From NCBI GenBank assembly GCA_003242355.1, contig QGUH01000242.1:1-6159 (forward strand): 6,159 bases of DNA. Direction: 5' to 3'. Origin of the DNA: Pseudomonadota bacterium. Its GTDB lineage: Bacteria; Myxococcota_A; Polyangia; Polyangiales; Polyangiaceae. The position numbers were made by a program, and so were the translations under genes. Shown piece by piece: positions 5,365-6,159 of the stretch. Within the stretch, counting starts at the first letter, position 1. Every line of letters begins with the position of its first letter. The notes below the pieces were generated by a model, which was not told where the DNA came from, searched no databases, and saw nothing but the letters and a program-made list of their open reading frames with translations.

Positions 5365-6159
5365 GCCACTGGCTCGCAGCCACGCGAGCTCTTCGCGCAT
5401 GCCCGCTTCGAGGCGCACCTCGGGCTCGAACCCGAGCACGCGGCGCGCGCGTTGGATAGCGAGGTGCACGCCGAACGAGCGCTCGGTGGAGGGACGCCGC
5501 TCGGGTTTTCCGGGAAGACCTGCGACCTCGAGGGCCGTCGTTGCGAGCCGATCGAGCGTGTGTGCCTCGCCGTCGGCCACGTTGAACACGCCGCGCGCCT
5601 CCGTGAACACCGCGCGTTCGATCGCGCGCGCCGCGTCGGCGGCGTGGATCCGATCGCACGGCACGGAGCCGTCACCGACGATCTCCGGGACGCGACCGCT
5701 CGCTACGGCACGCAAGAAGGTGGGAATGGGGCGCGAGACGTGCTCGCCCGGGCCGTAAATCGCGGCAAAGCGCAACGCCACTGGTCGCACACCCACCTCT
5801 TCCGCGAAGGCGAACAGGTGATCTTCGCCGGAGAGCTTGACCACGCCGTAGTCGGAAATCGGGCGCGTCGCCGATTCTTCCCCGAGCGCGGCGGGCGTTT
5901 GCGGCACGCCGTACACCTCGGCGCTCGAGGCGTAGATCACGGCTCGTGTTCCCGCGCGCCCCGCGGCTTCCAGGGCTCGCTGCGTGCCCATCACGTCCAG
6001 GTCGAGCAAGCGGTCCCGCGCCGCCCGCGTGCCGTCCGTCGCGTCGGGACGACTGCCGGCGGGGTGGAGGAGGGGGACCCCGGGCCGAAGCCGGTTGCGA
6101 GGGGCGGAAAGGGGGCCGCGGGTGCAGAGAGCGAGCCCGAGCGTTTGCAGCGGGGGGGG
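5350..6159 (-). CDS. NAD-dependent epimerase/dehydratase (extended SDR), 5' end beyond the right edge
   Basis: Nucleotide-sugar epimerase/dehydratase of the extended short-chain dehydrogenase type, cytoplasmic, using bound NAD(P) to oxidise a sugar transiently. The frame is open from the window edge to TGA 5350 (269 residues visible). It contains ASSAEVYG (catalytic Ser, codons near 5930-5900), DYGVVK with Tyr codon 5850-5848 and Lys codon 5838-5836 (the YxxxK pair), LRFAAIYGPGEH after it, and GDGSVPCDRIHAADAARAI (the substrate/lid region usually written R-D-F-x-H-V-x-D). The N-terminal Rossmann GxxGxxG segment, roughly 40 residues, is missing. The first about 35 visible residues are eroded: LLHPAG stands where the family has hxHLAG. 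That is probably miscalled bases rather than biology. An internal TTG at 6009 is not the real start because family similarity continues upstream. It is translationally coupled to the CE15 esterase; the specific sugar cannot be told from the sequence. Confidence 0.9.
   Translation of the reverse strand, partial: PPPLQTLGLALCTRGPLSAPRNRLRPGVPLLHPAGSRPDATDGTRAARDRLLDLDVMGTQRALEAAGRAGTRAVIYASSAEVYGVPQTPAALGEESATRPISDYGVVKLSGEDHLFAFAEEVGVRPVALRFAAIYGPGEHVSRPIPTFLRAVASGRVPEIVGDGSVPCDRIHAADAARAIERAVFTEARGVFNVADGEAHTLDRLATTALEVAGLPGKPERRPSTERSFGVHLAIQRARRVLGFEPEVRLEAGMREELAWLRASGEANA
6061..6159. other. G-biased right contig end, probably containing miscalled bases
   Basis: More than half of the bases are G on the plus strand, ending in a run of 8 G. 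The epimerase frame remains open but departs from family consensus in exactly this stretch, and each departure I can interpret is a change to G on the plus strand. Upstream of about 6060 agreement with the family is normal. Confidence 0.6.

Noticed and set aside
5354..5659. Upstream extension of the esterase frame into the epimerase gene
   Set aside because: The extension is Arg-rich and lies out of frame inside the epimerase coding sequence; family similarity starts just after the TTG at 5353.
4769..5758. 329-codon plus-strand frame over the esterase and epimerase
   Set aside because: Shadow of two well-supported minus-strand genes; no motif of its own.

Overview
The window is high-GC throughout, with dense, mostly overlapping or closely spaced genes and strong G/C preference at third codon positions. 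That composition, together with a eukaryotic-type Ser/Thr kinase carrying a single membrane helix and a Pro/Glu/Arg-rich tail, a bacterial CE15 esterase and a membrane acyl desaturase, fits a soil or sediment myxobacterium-like member of the Myxococcota (Polyangia rather than a Pseudomonas or Streptomyces). This is inference from gene style only, since no marker gene is present. The odd length and the G-rich junk-like sequence at both ends suggest a complete short contig from a draft or metagenome assembly.

Layout. (i) Positions 1-1824, minus strand: a two-gene unit reading right to left, a 6-phosphogluconolactonase-like protein (1030-1824) followed 47 nt later by a membrane delta-9-type fatty acid desaturase (starts at 982 and runs off the left edge). 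(ii) 1825-1899: short divergent promoter region with a weak 20-bp imperfect palindrome. (iii) 1900-3878, plus strand: a PknB-type serine/threonine kinase with one predicted transmembrane helix, then a 74-residue hydrophilic protein of unknown function. (iv) 3879-4087: a convergent intergenic region packed with three inverted repeats, the last a perfect 17-bp hairpin. (v) 4088-6159, minus strand: an NAD-dependent epimerase/dehydratase (5' end missing at the right edge) whose stop codon overlaps by 4 nt the TTG start of a CE15-family glucuronoyl-esterase-like hydrolase.

How the genes may work together. The epimerase and CE15 esterase are very probably co-translated and could share a (uronic) sugar-related substrate. 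The gluconolactonase-like gene and the desaturase are probably co-transcribed, but no biochemical link between them is evident. The lactonase-like protein has lost most of the family's catalytic signature and may be a non-catalytic or repurposed member. I see no mobile element, CRISPR array, RNA gene or toxin/defence system. The features most worth a second look are the degenerate lactonase, the structured repeat region at 3943-4059, the leaderless CE15 protein coupled to a sugar epimerase, and the base-call bias at the contig ends.
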